Shown piece by piece: positions 24,053 to 36,046 of a stretch of DNA of 64,000 nucleotides. Position 1 is the first letter of the stretch; each line of letters opens with the position of its first letter. Both the position numbers and the translations under genes were made by a program. Origin of the DNA: Fratercula arctica (Eukaryota > Chordata > Aves > Charadriiformes > Alcidae). The notes under the pieces are model-generated. The model had not been told where the DNA came from. It ran no database searches and was given only the letters and a program-made list of their open reading frames with translations. Location of the stretch: positions 150,159,889 through 150,223,888 of the forward strand of contig CANTUZ010000002.1 in the NCBI GenBank assembly GCA_947846985.1. Reading direction: 5' to 3'.

Positions 24053-24421
24053 TGGAGAAGAGAAGGCTCTGGGGAGACCGTATAGCAGCCTTCCAGTACC
24101 TAAAGAGGGCTACAGGAAGGATGGGGAGGGACTCTTTTGTCAGGGAGTGTAGCAATAGGATGAGGGGTAATGGTTTCAAACTGAAGGAGGGTAGATCTAG
24201 ATTAGATATTAGGAAGAAATTCTTCACTGTGAGGGTGGTGAGACACTGGAACAGGTCGCCCAGAGAAGCTGTGGAAGCCCCATCCCTGGAAGTGTTCAAG
24301 GCCAGGCTGGATGGGGCTTTGAGCAACCTGGTCTAGTGGGAGGTGTCCCTGCCCATGGGAGGGGGGTTGGAACTAGATGATCTTTAAGGTCCCTTCCAAC
24401 CCAAACCATTCTATGATTCTA
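24053..24421 (+). mobile_element. CR1 LINE 3' end, plus strand, C-terminal ORF2 frame still open
   Basis: Insertion of about 370 bp starting inside the GLFSLEKRR block of ORF2. The remaining frame of roughly 90 codons is uninterrupted through [17 protein letters not shown] and [15 protein letters not shown] to the family's usual stop (ALSNLV, then TAG at 24334-24336). The 3' UTR has the GGTTGGA...TCCAACC stem-loop (about 24366-24402) and ends with one and a half octamers. The open frame reflects relative youth and short length, not function. Confidence 0.95.
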
Positions 24422-25607
24422 CCGCAGCTGGGGAGGAGACGTGCGGGCAGGTGAGAAGCTTTGCCCACCTTCAGGTGCTGGAAACGCCCCAAATGAGACG
24501 GGTCAGAGTGTCAAGGGAGAGGGGTTGCTGGCAAAAACCTCTTGGTTTTGTTTTTTTTTTTTCTCCTGTTCCTGCAATGGATCAAGGCCTGACCTTGTTT
24601 AAACCAAACAAAATGCTTTTACTGTATAATAAAAATTCCATGTTTTAATACATCGCCATGCACAAATGAAGTCAAACAATGCAGAGTACAAAAATTGTCA
24701 AATATACAAAATGATAAAGCAGATATCCAAAGCTTCCAGAGATCATGCCCAAAGATACCAAAAATTTGATATTGATTTTAATTTCATCGTTTAAAAGAAT
24801 TCCTCCCTCCCACCCGGGTTTTAATTTTTGTTGACTTTTGAAAACAGAAAGAATTAAAGACTAAATATAAAAACCGTAGGGTGTTATTAACAGTGATGGC
24901 CACTTCATATACTAAAAATTAGATTGCATGATAATTTCTGTTTTGGGAAAAAAGCACTGCTGTACAGATGAACACCTTGGATGCCTGGGGAAATGCAGTG
25001 TACATCAAACAAAAAGGCACACTTTTGTCTTATGCCACCTCATTTGGCTCCGTCTTTAAAAAAGTTCACCCACAGACAGACTGGGAATAACAGTGCGTTG
25101 CTTTTTAACCATAAGAGTGCTGGCATTTTCCTAGATTTTCAACCAAGTTAGCATTAAAAGGAGATCACTGACTTAGAGAGTTATTTCCTTAGTGAATGTA
25201 AACCAGAGCTGACTCCAAAGGCAGCTGGACCAGACAAAACTTGGCTTTGGGAGACTGTTTTGACCACACAGCATGGCCATGGGCTTGCACTCAGCCTTTC
25301 TGCATCCAGCCCTCCTGCACCAGCCCACCAAATCCCAGGATCTTGATCCCACCTTCCCTCTTGCTCCCCATAGCTCGTGTCCATCATCAGCTGCCGGTGC
25401 TGACACACAAGCACAGCGTGGCACCTGATTCTGTGCATGGGCTAATGATTTGGGGGCAACCTTTGGAGGCAACTCAGGTGCGGCTATAATTCCAGCTGTC
25501 AGTTACCTGCTCTCCTCAAGGCTGGGTTCAATTCAACTCCCCAAAGTACAGGAGCCCAAATTTAGAGCCCCCTTTTGCTGGTTTACGCTGCGCGGAGTCA
25601 GGCAGGC
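24422..25607. other. Unique, AT-rich region
   Basis: About 1.2 kb. The part from 24590 to 25150 is AT-rich and contains AATAAA/TTTATT-like hexamers on both strands, as in a 3' UTR or intron, but no coding exon is recognisable nearby. A T12 run lies at 24551-24562. Confidence 0.4.
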
Positions 25608-25730
25608 ATCTGGATGGGGCTTTGAGCAGCCTGGTCTAGTGGGAGGTGTCCCTGCCCATGGCAGGGGGTTGGAACTAGGTGATCTTTAAGGTCCCTTCCA
25701 ACCCAAACCATTCTATGAGTCTATGATTAC
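25608..25730 (+). mobile_element. Very short CR1 3' end (about 120 bp)
   Basis: Only the last codons of ORF2 (L-D-G-A-L-S-S-L-V equivalent) and the 3' UTR are present: the TAGTGGGAGG segment, the GGTTGGA...TCCAACC stem-loop and two octamers. This is about the minimum CR1 insert that still carries the whole 3' hairpin. It is closely similar to the ends at 38820 and 48300. Confidence 0.93.
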
Positions 25731-28030
25731 CCTCACTTGTGAAAAAGAAAGAATAATTGCAAGGCAGGTCCAGGTAGCCACAGTCCCAAAAAGAAACTGA
25801 AAACAAAGCCCAGCACACCCCAAAGCACGGCCCTGCCACTTTCACATTCTGCAAAAACTGTGAGAAAGTTAAAAATAAGCCTCTTGCGCTTGCCAAGTAT
25901 CCCAGCAGCTTAGTGCAAAGCAAAAGGCTCTTCTCCTCAGAGCACGCAGCCTCTTTGGGGAAATGTTGGCAATTCCCACTGCCAGAGCATTGCCCCGTGC
26001 AGTTCACCTGTATTTTAGGGGAAGCCCAGCAGACAGCAGCGACCCCACCTGATGTCCTGAAACACGGGGTCTGATTCTGCAAGGTAATGTGTCTCCTGCA
26101 ATGGCTTCGAGAGAGCCCTCAGCAGGGCAGAGGATGCCCAGCTTCGTTTGCGGGTTCGCCCAGCACGGCCCATTCCTCCCCTCGGTCACTGGTGTCGGGC
26201 TCAGGAGGAGAAGGCTGGGCTCTGGGTCTCACGCTGAGATGCTCTGCACGGGCCCCTCGGGTCCCTCTGTGCTTTCTCTATTGCCACTTAATCTCCCTTC
26301 TACCCTTCTCAGGAGAAAAGCAGAGAAGAAGCCTCTTGCATACAGGGGACGTGGATGAAGTGGTAAGAGGACTCGAAACATTTCTTTATCTGGACTGGTC
26401 TTGAGACCAGATCTTGGTTCAGTAGGGAAAACCTCTGTCTAGATGTAAAACCGTGCTCTCAATAAACAAAACCAACCAACCAACCAAGTCCCCAAAGCAT
26501 GTGATGGGGCAGATTGTGGTTTGTTTTTTTTCCCCTCTGCACAGCTTCTTATTGCTTACATGCAGTTGCACTGCAATATCGATCTCCCTGCTTTAAAAAA
26601 ACCCTGTGTATCGCTATTTAATTTGGTGACTTATGAAATTAAATAGATGAATTCAAGGCAAGCGCTTAATAGAAGTAACGTGATTAGAGATGTAACAACA
26701 GCTACAGGGGATTTTGTTTTTCTGAAAAAGTATTTAGATATATTTGGAATTAAAATCAGAAAGGAGCTTTTCAGCTCATTCTCAGACTAAGCCTGGAAGT
26801 GTTATAATAATGCTGGCAATCCTGCTTTTATGGCAGAAGCAGATGTTGTACAGCCATCTGCAGGTTCAGCTTCTTCTCCCGTCCAGCCTGACCCCTGACG
26901 TGCCTGTTAAGGACCGCTCTCCTCCAGAGCGGCAAGGTGTCTCGGCAGCACGAGGACACTCGAAAGCCATCACGCACTGAGGCCAGTGACTCCGCAGAAT
27001 TTATTTGACAGGCGGCTGGCTTGTACCAATGTTCTTTAAACAATAAATCTAGACCAAACTCATTTTCTTAGGATTTCACACTGGATTAGAGCAAGAATCC
27101 CCAAAGATCTTTATCTTCTTAGCTACGGCTGTAGCCAGCTCCCTTCTTGTTTCGGCTTCTTGATGTCGATTCAATACCAATTTGCAGTAAGTATTGCTTT
27201 TATGGTTTCTCCTGTCTGTGTGAACTGTTCACTCTTTAAAACGCACATCCTAGCTCCTGCTGTTCCCCACCGCCCGATGAAGCCCGGCAGAAGGTGGCTC
27301 TGACGGTTCGCACTTGCCTGGCACCCATCGACAGTGGTTTTGTGAAATCCAAATCAGATGCTGAGTGTTCCTTTGCTTATGTCTAAGGTACAATGTTCAA
27401 ACCCGTCAACGGTAATAGGGCCCAATCTCACAAAACCCCACCACTGGGAGCAGCTCTCATTACTCTGGGTAGTCCCGCTGAAGTCATTTCAGTTCTAGGG
27501 CTTTATTAACCGGCTCCGATGGGGCTCATCATGATAGCAGGAACAGTTTACTGTCTTTGAAGCAAGGAGCTCGTGCACCGTGTTCAGCTGCGCAGCGATA
27601 CAATATAATTCTCAATCAGTGCCGCAGCTTCTCTGCCAGTTGTTGAAGGCAGGAAAATCTGTTTCTTGCCAGCAAGATGCTACCTCCTTAATTAAGAGGC
27701 AAACCCACAGTTGTTATTCCTTGCTCAGACTACGCTTCCACTTGGTCCCACCATTTGAGTCCATCATTTTGTCTCAGGCTGTTATTAATGAAAGACAATG
27801 GACTTCATATGTTCAAGGGTTTGTGTTGTCCTTTCTAGTCTCATTTTCTCCCTTTAATTACACGCAGAAGGACTTTGCAACTGCAAGCAGACCTACCAAT
27901 GCTCAGACCAAATGCTGGCAAGCACAGCTCAGTTCATATATGCTGTTTAAATTAAGACCATTTTGTGTGAAAAAATGGATATAGGTTGCCCTGACTTCCT
28001 GTACTATTGGAAACTTTAAGATATTTTTAA
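25731..28030. other. Unique region, no gene recognised
   Basis: About 2.3 kb. Includes a short AACC-rich run (26467-26487). Open frames of up to 135 codons are present on both strands with no recognisable family. Confidence 0.45.
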
Positions 28031-29790
28031 TTCAGAAGTTTACATCTCATGATGTAGTCTAATCCTTGCATAATACACGTCTAATAACCTCATCCAGTAA
28101 TTGCTGCACTGAGCCTGGATTTCAGTTTGAGGTAGAGTTTATTGACTTAGAAAAATACTCTGCATACATTTAAGGACTTCATGTGATGGAGACCATGCCA
28201 GGTAACTAACTAAGTTGTCTCCATGGGTAATTATCCTCCCTGTCAAGCATTTGCACTTAATTTCTAGCCTGAAATCAGTTTCCAACCAGTAGAGCACATC
28301 ATTCCCTTTTCTTCTAAATAAAAAAGCTACCTGCCTTCAGACAGCACTTCCCTGCCCAGGTAGAAGATTGTGGTTGCAGATGGAGATCAAGTCACCTCTT
28401 CAAATTGCCTCTGATAAATTAATAGCTTGAGCTTCATTAATCTGACACTATAATAAAGACCTGTTTTCCTGCCCTTGACTGACACTGGGAGCTATTGAAA
28501 ATAATCTTTCCAAGTTGCCGATACCCTTTTTGAAAGACGGGCAGTGACTGAACAAACTGGCAAAGCGTGGCTATGGCCAGGTCCTACGTCCCAGCTGGCG
28601 AGAGCGCCTCGGGGGTGGATGTGGAACATGTTATTTATCAGACCTTCACAGCCACTATATTATTCCAGAGGTACTCCCCATGCCTCTAAGCAGGACTTGC
28701 TTCCATCTCTCCTGGATTTCTGACTTTGCCGTGCTCCCAGTTACTCTCTACCACTGACCTGCTCCATATCGTTATCTACCCCGCCCCTGTTTTTGTCATC
28801 TCTGGCTGTTGCCAACTTTCTCTTTCCCTGGGAGGAATACTGAAACTAGAGCATACCTTGGGAGGAGCTGATTAGAAATAGTCTTGCTGATGATAATTTC
28901 ATATTTACAGTTATTTCTTGTGATCGGTTTTAATCCACTTAATATGGGCTATATTGATTTTGCATTGTGCTATTTTGTTCTTTATCAGAATCAAATGATT
29001 TATAGAAGGCTAAGTATAGTATGTCAGCAGAGTCTCTTTTATCAACGACCCTTTGATATCACAAAAAATGATAGTGAGTTTATTTGGCATGATACATTTC
29101 TATAAAAATACCTTGGAGAGTTTTATCAATTTTTAATTGCTTGAAAGATTGTGTCATATCAACCTTTCCATGATTTCGCCTAAGACTGATAGGAAGCTAA
29201 TAAACCTGTATTTTTTTGGATCAAATCACTACTTCTTTTCGATTCTTGGAGGTTTTGGGTGTGATTTGAAGCTTCTTTTATGCTTTCTGGTTCTGAGGAG
29301 TCCTAGGTAAGTTTTCCTACACTTTTGGATTCAGTTATCTGCTTCTGCAAATTTAAAAAATATGTTTGGAGAGTTGCTGCTTGGTATTGCCCGTAATTAC
29401 TGATGGAGTAGGAGGAATTACATTTTATTGTGCAATCTGACTCCCTCCTCCTACTTCTTTCAAACACCGAACAAAAATATTTGTTGGGTTTTGCACGTAC
29501 TGTGAGTGATCACTGTGCTGTGCCTGCCTAACATCAGACTTAGCTGTGCTACGACTGTATTTATTAGGATATATGTAAAGCCTTTGGTCTAACTAGCCCT
29601 AATCTATTGGCCACTGACTTCCCATACAGTTTTTTGGCTTCCCTCATCAAATATCTACTTTTCTTACTTGCTGATTTATTCTCAATAACCTGCCTAATCA
29701 CCCATACGTTATGCTGGTGGGGTTTTTTGCACTCCTGAATTTCACTATAGGACGTCGCAGGTAAGACTGGAAATACTTTTCCCCTCACTC
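28031..29790 (-). mobile_element. Old CR1-lineage LINE, minus strand, long degenerate copy including RT region
   Basis: Read on the minus strand, two diverged parts follow one another in CR1 order. The 3' part is 28031-28495: GCATAATACACG, CATCCAGTAATTGC, GGGTAATTATCCTCCCTGTC, GATCAAGTCACCTCTTCAAA and CACTATAATAAAGAC blocks. The RT part is 28880-29790: TTTATAGAAGGCTAAGTATA, then ATCAACCTTTCCATGATTTC, a C/GAACAAAAATATTTGTTG block, and upstream a segment that still reads LMREAKKLYGKSVANR, resembling the LIREAK...KSMASR region of this lineage. The stretch 28496-28879 is too decayed to place. No frame survives. This is the longest old TE copy in the window, and the join of the two parts into one insertion is an inference. 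Confidence 0.62.
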
Positions 29791-32078
29791 ATCAATTTCA
29801 ATTATACCAGAGGACCTTTTCTTTTTAAATTAAAATCTTATTGACCACAGTCTATATATACCAGGGTCAACTGCAGCACAGTCCTGCAGTGGGGCCTTTC
29901 AAGGAGACTCTGATGTCAGAGATGTTAATTGTTAAAAGGGGACTGATGTGAAAGGTGCAGGATTTTACTTTGCTTGCCTGAGACAATTTTGAATAATTGA
30001 GATCTTGTGGGTTTGTGGCGGGTGGAGGGAGGTTAGTTTTAGTGACGACGAAAAACCACCCCAGGCCTGGCTCCGTGGCTGGCATTAATCAACACATCTC
30101 TGGAGACTTTGACGGAGTAATGCCAATGCAGGTCTGCCAGGGGTCTGGCCTAGGGTCTTCCAAAGATTCAGGGCAAAACAAAACCAGAAGTTTGTCATTT
30201 TTAATGGTTTGCTTTCCTCAACGACGCTGCAGCTGCTGCTGAGTGACACTTACCCTGAGGAACGGACAGGGAGGGACGAACACACTGGCAGAGCATCGCC
30301 ATGCAGCTGGGCGGGCAAAACCAAAGAGCCTGCGGAGCTTTTTCAGACTCCCCTCCTGGAAGACTGCATTTCCCTCAACAGAATAAATGGTGAGCGTTCA
30401 GGTGCAGAAAGCCAAGCAGAGGAAACAACTCAAGGAACAGAACAGCACAAAGGATGCCTTCAGCTGCGGTGTGTTTTCTGGGGAGAGCAATTCCTTCAGG
30501 TTTCTAGTGCAGGACTTCTCACAAGTTCAAAGTGCTTGGGATGGCCAAGTCTCTGTCAGCATTTCTTGGCGGGGGCTGATGCTGCAGCCTTTCTCGACAC
30601 GAAGCAGCCGGGCGAGCGGGCGGCAGGGAGGGGGAGCGGGCACAGGAGGAAGGCTGCAGGTCTGCAGGCGGGGAACGGTGTCCTGATCGCAATGCTGTTT
30701 TGTTTCAGAGATAATAACTAGTGATCAATGGAACAGTAGCATTGGCCTTTGCGAATTTACCTGTCTCCACAGGGCTGGTAATTGCTGTTTTATGAAAATA
30801 GCGTTAGTCTCCTACTCTTTTGCACCAAACTAATGGCTCTGAGTGTATCTAAATTCACTTCCTTTGACGGAATAACTTATTCGCTCCCTTTCATGTTGAC
30901 TTGGTCTTTGGCACTCTCGACATAAATGATTTATTGACTAGAGATAAAGCATTCTTTCCTCTGAACTGTTCCTGCGACCCAGGCAAAAGCGGATGTGTCT
31001 GCTATTAATAAGGTGGTTCAGCATAAAAAATGCAATAGACTTGATTGTCTGCACTCAACAGCCTTTCCGAGAACACAGTACCTGCCCCCATTCATAATAA
31101 CAAAAATCTCTCCCACATGTTTATTTATATTAAAAAGTTTTCAGAAGAATACGCTAGGATCCAGATAGTTGTTCAGGAGATGTAGAACAATTTCATAAAT
31201 ATCCCTGAGGAAGCATGGCCTACTTTGGGAGAATAACAGTGACTAAAAAATCCAAACACGATGAATAGTTAGATACAAGCCAAAAAGTACAGTTATTTCC
31301 TTACGGCTCCGGCAGACAATTACACACGTGAGGAGTGTCACGGGGCTCGGGGGAACTATGCTTGCAGTTATCCACATGCACAGGCTGGCTGTAGGATGGA
31401 GACCTACACCAGCTTCAAAGGAGATTTGTCCGATAGGCACCTACAGCAGACTTCTCACCGAGTCTGGCTACACAAGGATCTGGACTTGATTTTCACATTT
31501 CTCAGGGCCTATAACACTGCTTTTCTAGGTCACTGTAGCTAAAATCCTGGGAAGCTTTTAAAACAAACTGTTTTAACAGGAGAAGTGCACACATCTAAAT
31601 TCATGCCCATATACTGGAAGATGTTCAAAACTAACATTGATACAAAAAATGCTTCTAGTGGCTCTCTGCCTAACTCAACTTCTCATATGCCGTTTTAAGA
31701 TCTCTGATAAACTCTTCTTTTATCATTCAAATTATTCTGCATTTTTTCACTGGGTAGTAAAATAAGAGAACCCCTTCTGCAGAAGTATAGCATTCTCCTT
31801 CATTTTGAAATAACTTATATCAAAGTTGTTTTTTTTAATTGCTTGACTAACATGAAATTGATGTCAGTTGCCAGAAAGCATTTTTAAAACCTGTAGCAGA
31901 AAAAGAGCTGTAAAATTTGCTGAAGCTTACAGTGGACCTGTGCCATGCACACGGCTGGGTCTTTTGGTATCAGATTCCAACCTGCAACCCTATGAAAAGC
32001 TCTAAAAAGTGCAAATGTTGCCATTGGCAATGATTCTTATGTCTGAAGAATTTTTACACCAATTAATTTAAAATTAGG
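29791..32078. other. Unique region with a CpG-dense patch
   Basis: About 2.3 kb. Nothing is recognised except the CpG-dense patch at 30595-30695. A 170-codon plus-strand frame (30209-30721) overlaps that patch and is probably kept open by its GC richness. Confidence 0.4.
30595..30695. promoter_or_regulatory. CpG-dense GC-rich patch
   Basis: About ten CpGs in roughly 100 bp, in a G-rich stretch containing GGGCGAGCGGGCGG, which resembles a GC-box (Sp1-type) cluster. Flanks are AT-rich. No gene start is identified beside it. Confidence 0.3.
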
Positions 32079-32203
32079 GACCAGGATTTTCAGAAAGAGA
32101 ATGCAGAAGCTTACTGCTTTTTAATTCTTGGGAGCTCCATTTGAGAACCCATGGCAAGACACAAACCATGAGAAATCACTAGCGACTTCTGAAAATCTTG
32201 GTC
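32079..32203. mobile_element. Fossil inverted-repeat (MITE-like) element, about 125 bp
   Basis: The terminal arms GACCAGGATTTTCAGAAAG (32079-32097) and ACTTCTGAAAATCTTGGTC (32185-32203) are inverted complements at 17 of 19 positions, flanking a weakly self-complementary centre. This architecture fits a non-autonomous DNA transposon or a palindromic old reptile/bird repeat. No clear target-site duplication is visible, and the family is not named. Confidence 0.5.
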
Positions 32204-34352
32204 ATCGATAAAAATAATTTGCTTTTGGACTGAATACTATAGAAGTATCCAACATGCTGAATCTGAGATGGGTGGAGAGCTGAAACCTAAGCCCATACCC
32301 ATCTGAGAAAAATTATGCCCTACAGATACTTATCTGTTTGTTGTAGGGGCACTCTCAGTGGTTGACCTTCCATTCTCTAGCAATGAACTGTACAATAGTT
32401 TTTAAGAACTATAACCCAGGAGCTTCCTCTAAAAAGGTCCCTTTGACTTGATGTAGCTGCACCTTCTCTCCATCACTGCATCTTCACACCAGTTTGGCGT
32501 CTCACCCACAGTTTGGCTATATGTTAACATCGACTCTATAGTACCTGTCTATCAGAGTGGAGAGAGTGATGGTCTTTAAATAGACAACAAGCTACCTTTG
32601 ACATTAAAGAAAGAAGGAATAAATAGGTAGTCCCCTCAGTGTGTTGATGGCATCAGTTCATCATAAAGAGTGTGTAAAGAAGGTCCTGATGTGAGGGACA
32701 GACACTAATTCCACTGAGTCCCCATGGAAGAAACAGTACCACAGCCAGCTGTGATACAGCCAGTGATGAGGCCAGCCATTCAGAGACTGAACAAAAAGCA
32801 ATGCTCAGATTGAATGCAACAGTCTTGAGCCTGCTACAGTATATTGAAAGGCTTATTGGAACCATTTGCTTATTCCCAGTTCCTACCAAAATACTGTTTT
32901 GGATAGAAAGTGGAAAAAGTTAATGAAGAAGTCTGCCCTCTCCTAAGGGAGTGTCTTGCTCCTTAGAAGTGTAGTCTTACACTTTACCTTATTCAGAGAG
33001 TTTGGTTTGGACTACGATTCCCCAGTCCTGCCCGAAACATAGACGGTGGCCAGCATAAAGGACCTGAATTCTTCCAGTTTGTTCTGGTTTTATTGTAGAC
33101 CAAACCCAGCGTCACAGACATCTCTGAGAAAGGCTCTCTCCCTTGCCTCTCCCTCGATGAGTAAGAAAACACATTGTCACACTAGAAATGAGAACCTTTG
33201 ATATTTGGCGGACGAGAGGGAGAGTAGACACAGTGTCATACAGCTCATTCAACCTACCCTGTTCTTGGCTACCTCTGTGACAGCTGGTCTCTAAGTCTCG
33301 ATAAAAGAAGTCACACCTCTGCCACGTGCAAATCTATCTACACAATCTACTGTGAATCGGTGAAGGTATGCTAGTAGTGGACTTCAGTTTGGATGCAGTC
33401 TCAGCACAAATACTGAAATGTATCCTCAATATTTAAAAAAAAAAGACCATTGTATATATATGGACTGTGCTAGTTCTGTGCAGAAAGCACATATGAAGTG
33501 CTGATATTGTTTAACAGAATACCATTAGACTGCAAAACTAACATATACAAGACGTTTACATTCCTATCGGGGTGTAATATTGTGAACATATCCACTGAGA
33601 TTGGAGAATTGCTGTAAGTTTTTCCTAAAACATCATGCCATCTGCATACATAATAAAAGAATCCAGTAGTTGCCATGCTAAAACAGGACTTCTAGTGAAG
33701 GGCATAGATGGTCCCCTAAAGGGAACTCAAAAGTTATGCACAGTGATGAAAACTGGAAGAAATTTTCCAGCTAAAGGTCTGTTAACGACCATTTTCAACA
33801 AATTAGCACTGGATATTATGCACCACATTTTTACTCCACAGCAAACCAGGTCTTCCCAGAATGCATCAACTTGAGTGGGCTGATTTTACTTCAAGTTTGT
33901 CTTGAGTCCTCCATGGTCACCTTCTGGCAGTGCCATTTATTACATTTTTTTTTTCATGAAGGAAAGTTCACTTTCATATCAAGTGGCAGGACAGCAGCTT
34001 TAGAGGCTGGAAATGTTTATGGAGAGCTCTCTGATGGGGCTGTAAGAGACAAAACAGAAAACCAAAACCAGACAGTGAGTATAGAACAGAGAAAAGGAAT
34101 TTTCACCATTTTATTTTCAACTAAAATAAAAAAGTCAGGTTTGGGCTGAGTAAATGTACTGCTGTACAGACAAACTACTCCTAGAATATATATTGTGATC
34201 CTGGTACTTTCTTCAATCAGCTTTACTCATCAACCAAAAAACTCAGCACTTAATCAATTCCCTAGATAATATGAAGTGCAGACCGGCAATCATTTGTATG
34301 ATTTAACAAATCCTACATTCATTTTATTGCCTTATGTGGAAGCACTGCTTAC
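32204..34352. other. AT-rich unique region
   Basis: About 2.1 kb, no repeat family recognised. A minus-strand open stretch (32653-32889) has coding-like composition and a possible acceptor but no good donor, so it is not annotated as an exon. Confidence 0.4.
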
Positions 34353-34604
34353 CCTTCCTCTAGTCTGAGTCCCAGAGAGCAGGCTCTTTGGTTTGGCTGG
34401 GCTCCCATCAACTACTGAAGACATGATAGCCAAATGCAGGAAAGGCTCTGCCAAATGCCGAAGTAGGGGCTGATGTTCCCTTACCGTTTCTGCTGGCCAA
34501 GATGGCAAGAGTTGGCCATCGCGGCATAGTAGATGTGAAAACAGCTCACCCCCTTCAGACTCCATACGACAATTAGTGGGTTGCAAGGAATTTCTCTTTC
34601 CCTG
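34353..34604 (-). other. Candidate protein-coding exon (84 codons), unidentified
   Basis: On the minus strand a segment of exactly 252 nt is open throughout. It is preceded by an acceptor-like sequence (pyrimidine-rich TTTACTGCTTTTAG, intron end at 34605) and followed by a strong donor (GGAAGG then GTAAGC, intron start at 34352). Its phase is 0 at both ends. The peptide includes GGELFSHLLCRDGQLLPSWP and REHQPLLRHLAEPFLHLAI, soluble and leucine-rich. I do not recognise a family. With many chance frames in 64 kb, splice-like flanks alone are not proof. The phase fits the candidate at 47082-47230. Confidence 0.25.
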
Positions 34605-34752
34605 CTAAAAGCAGTAAAGCACACTCAATTTGGGCTGCTATTCCTTGCCTGAAAGCCCTTGCAAAGCTGTAAGGTGATCACACCACAAAGGAGGAATATG
34701 TGAAAGTTTCTTGTAATTTCTACTCCTCTCCACTCTAACTCTTCTTTGAGAT

Positions 34753-35017
34753 GCACAGCAAAAGGACAAGAGGTAATGGACACAAGATGCAACAAAAGAG
34801 ATTCCAGTTAGATACAAGGAAAAAAAAAATTCTTCCTAGTGAGGGTGGTCAAATTTTGGAACAAGTTACCTGCCCAGGTTGTGCGATCTCCACCTACAAA
34901 GACATTTGCAACTCAACCAGACAAGGCCTGAACAACCTAACTGGGCCCTGCTTTGAGCACAGTTGAGTGGGATGATCTCCAGAGGTCCCTCCCAACCTAA
35001 ATTATACATTTTCTGAT
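34753..35017 (+). mobile_element. Old CR1 3' fragment, plus strand
   Basis: Diverged CR1 remnant of a subfamily like that at 61998-62438. The RTRGNGHK block is followed by a decayed LDTRKK, an A-run of nine or ten at about 34821, and then GAGGGTGGTC. The 3' UTR (GATGATCTCCAGAGGTCCCT, CCCAACCTAAATT) has lost its clean octamer. Internal deletions are evident and no function remains. Confidence 0.8.
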
Positions 35018-36046
35018 GGTGATTTGTGTTCCCTGTTCTGCCCTTCTGAACAGGGGATGAGTGCCTGTGCAGGACTGCTCATGCTGAAGTGCATTCCGTG
35101 ATTTTATTCAGTATGTAGCCACGAAAAGGCATGTAAAACCATCACAGGCTTACGCTAGCCTCTGGAGCCAAGCAGCCATGCAGAGGCAAGTTCACCCTGT
35201 TATTTCATTGTGTTTGGACACACCTTTGTTTCCCACAGAGCCCTCACCCATCACTAGTTTTACCGACCAGATCCCTGACCAGGGCAGTGCTGGGACGGGA
35301 CTCATTGGGGTGGGCTTTGCACCCCTTCCAGCTGATGTCCTGCTTCTTGCATGAATGTACGTGGGATTGTATGTGTGGGAAGAGCTGGATCGTTGTGTTT
35401 TTGAGGCCAGATTCCAAATTGTGAAGCTAATGGGATACTGATGCTGCCAAGGCAGCGTTCACGTCAGCTGAAACTCAGGCTGGCACTGGATTTCTGCTTC
35501 TCACCCCTTCAAAATCACGCCCTGCGGGCTCTTCTCTGTGGAGTGCGCACTGACTGTCTCTGCCAAGCTATCAGTTTGCCCATATTTGCCTCTCCCAGCC
35601 CCAAACCCTTGCAGAAATGGACATGAAGGTCTGACTGAGCAGGGAAAGGATGGGATGTCAAATCAGCAGATGCTGGAAGAATGCTGAATAAGATTTTTTT
35701 AAAAACCCCACACCCTGATGTGAGCACTTTGTCTCTCAGTCTAAATATGGCCTATGAAATAGAGGAACAATAGAAAAACAGTCTCCTTAGCTATCTCCTT
35801 CCTTACGTGGGCATGTTCGCCTGATTACGGTGCTACTTTTGATTTCTGTTTTTACAGCTTGCTTGCTTTTGCTCTCAAGGTTCTCTAGTGCTATGATCCC
35901 ACCACCACCTACCATCGTCTACTATATGAGATACCCATGTCAGCAGGGGCCTGAGAAAGAGGCACGTTTGGGACCCAGCAACTGTTTTATTCCATGGAAG
36001 AATGGATGGAAAGGCTTTGAGCCTTCAGCTGGTCTAGACAGATAAC
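35018..36046. other. Unique region, no gene recognised
   Basis: About 1 kb between two CR1 copies. A 71-codon plus-strand frame at 35830-36045 begins with a hydrophobic stretch resembling a signal peptide, but it runs to the edge of the CR1 and has no family match. Confidence 0.4.

Noticed and set aside
30209..30721. 170-codon plus-strand open frame
   Set aside because: Its right half coincides with a GC-rich, CpG-dense patch that suppresses stops. No family match.
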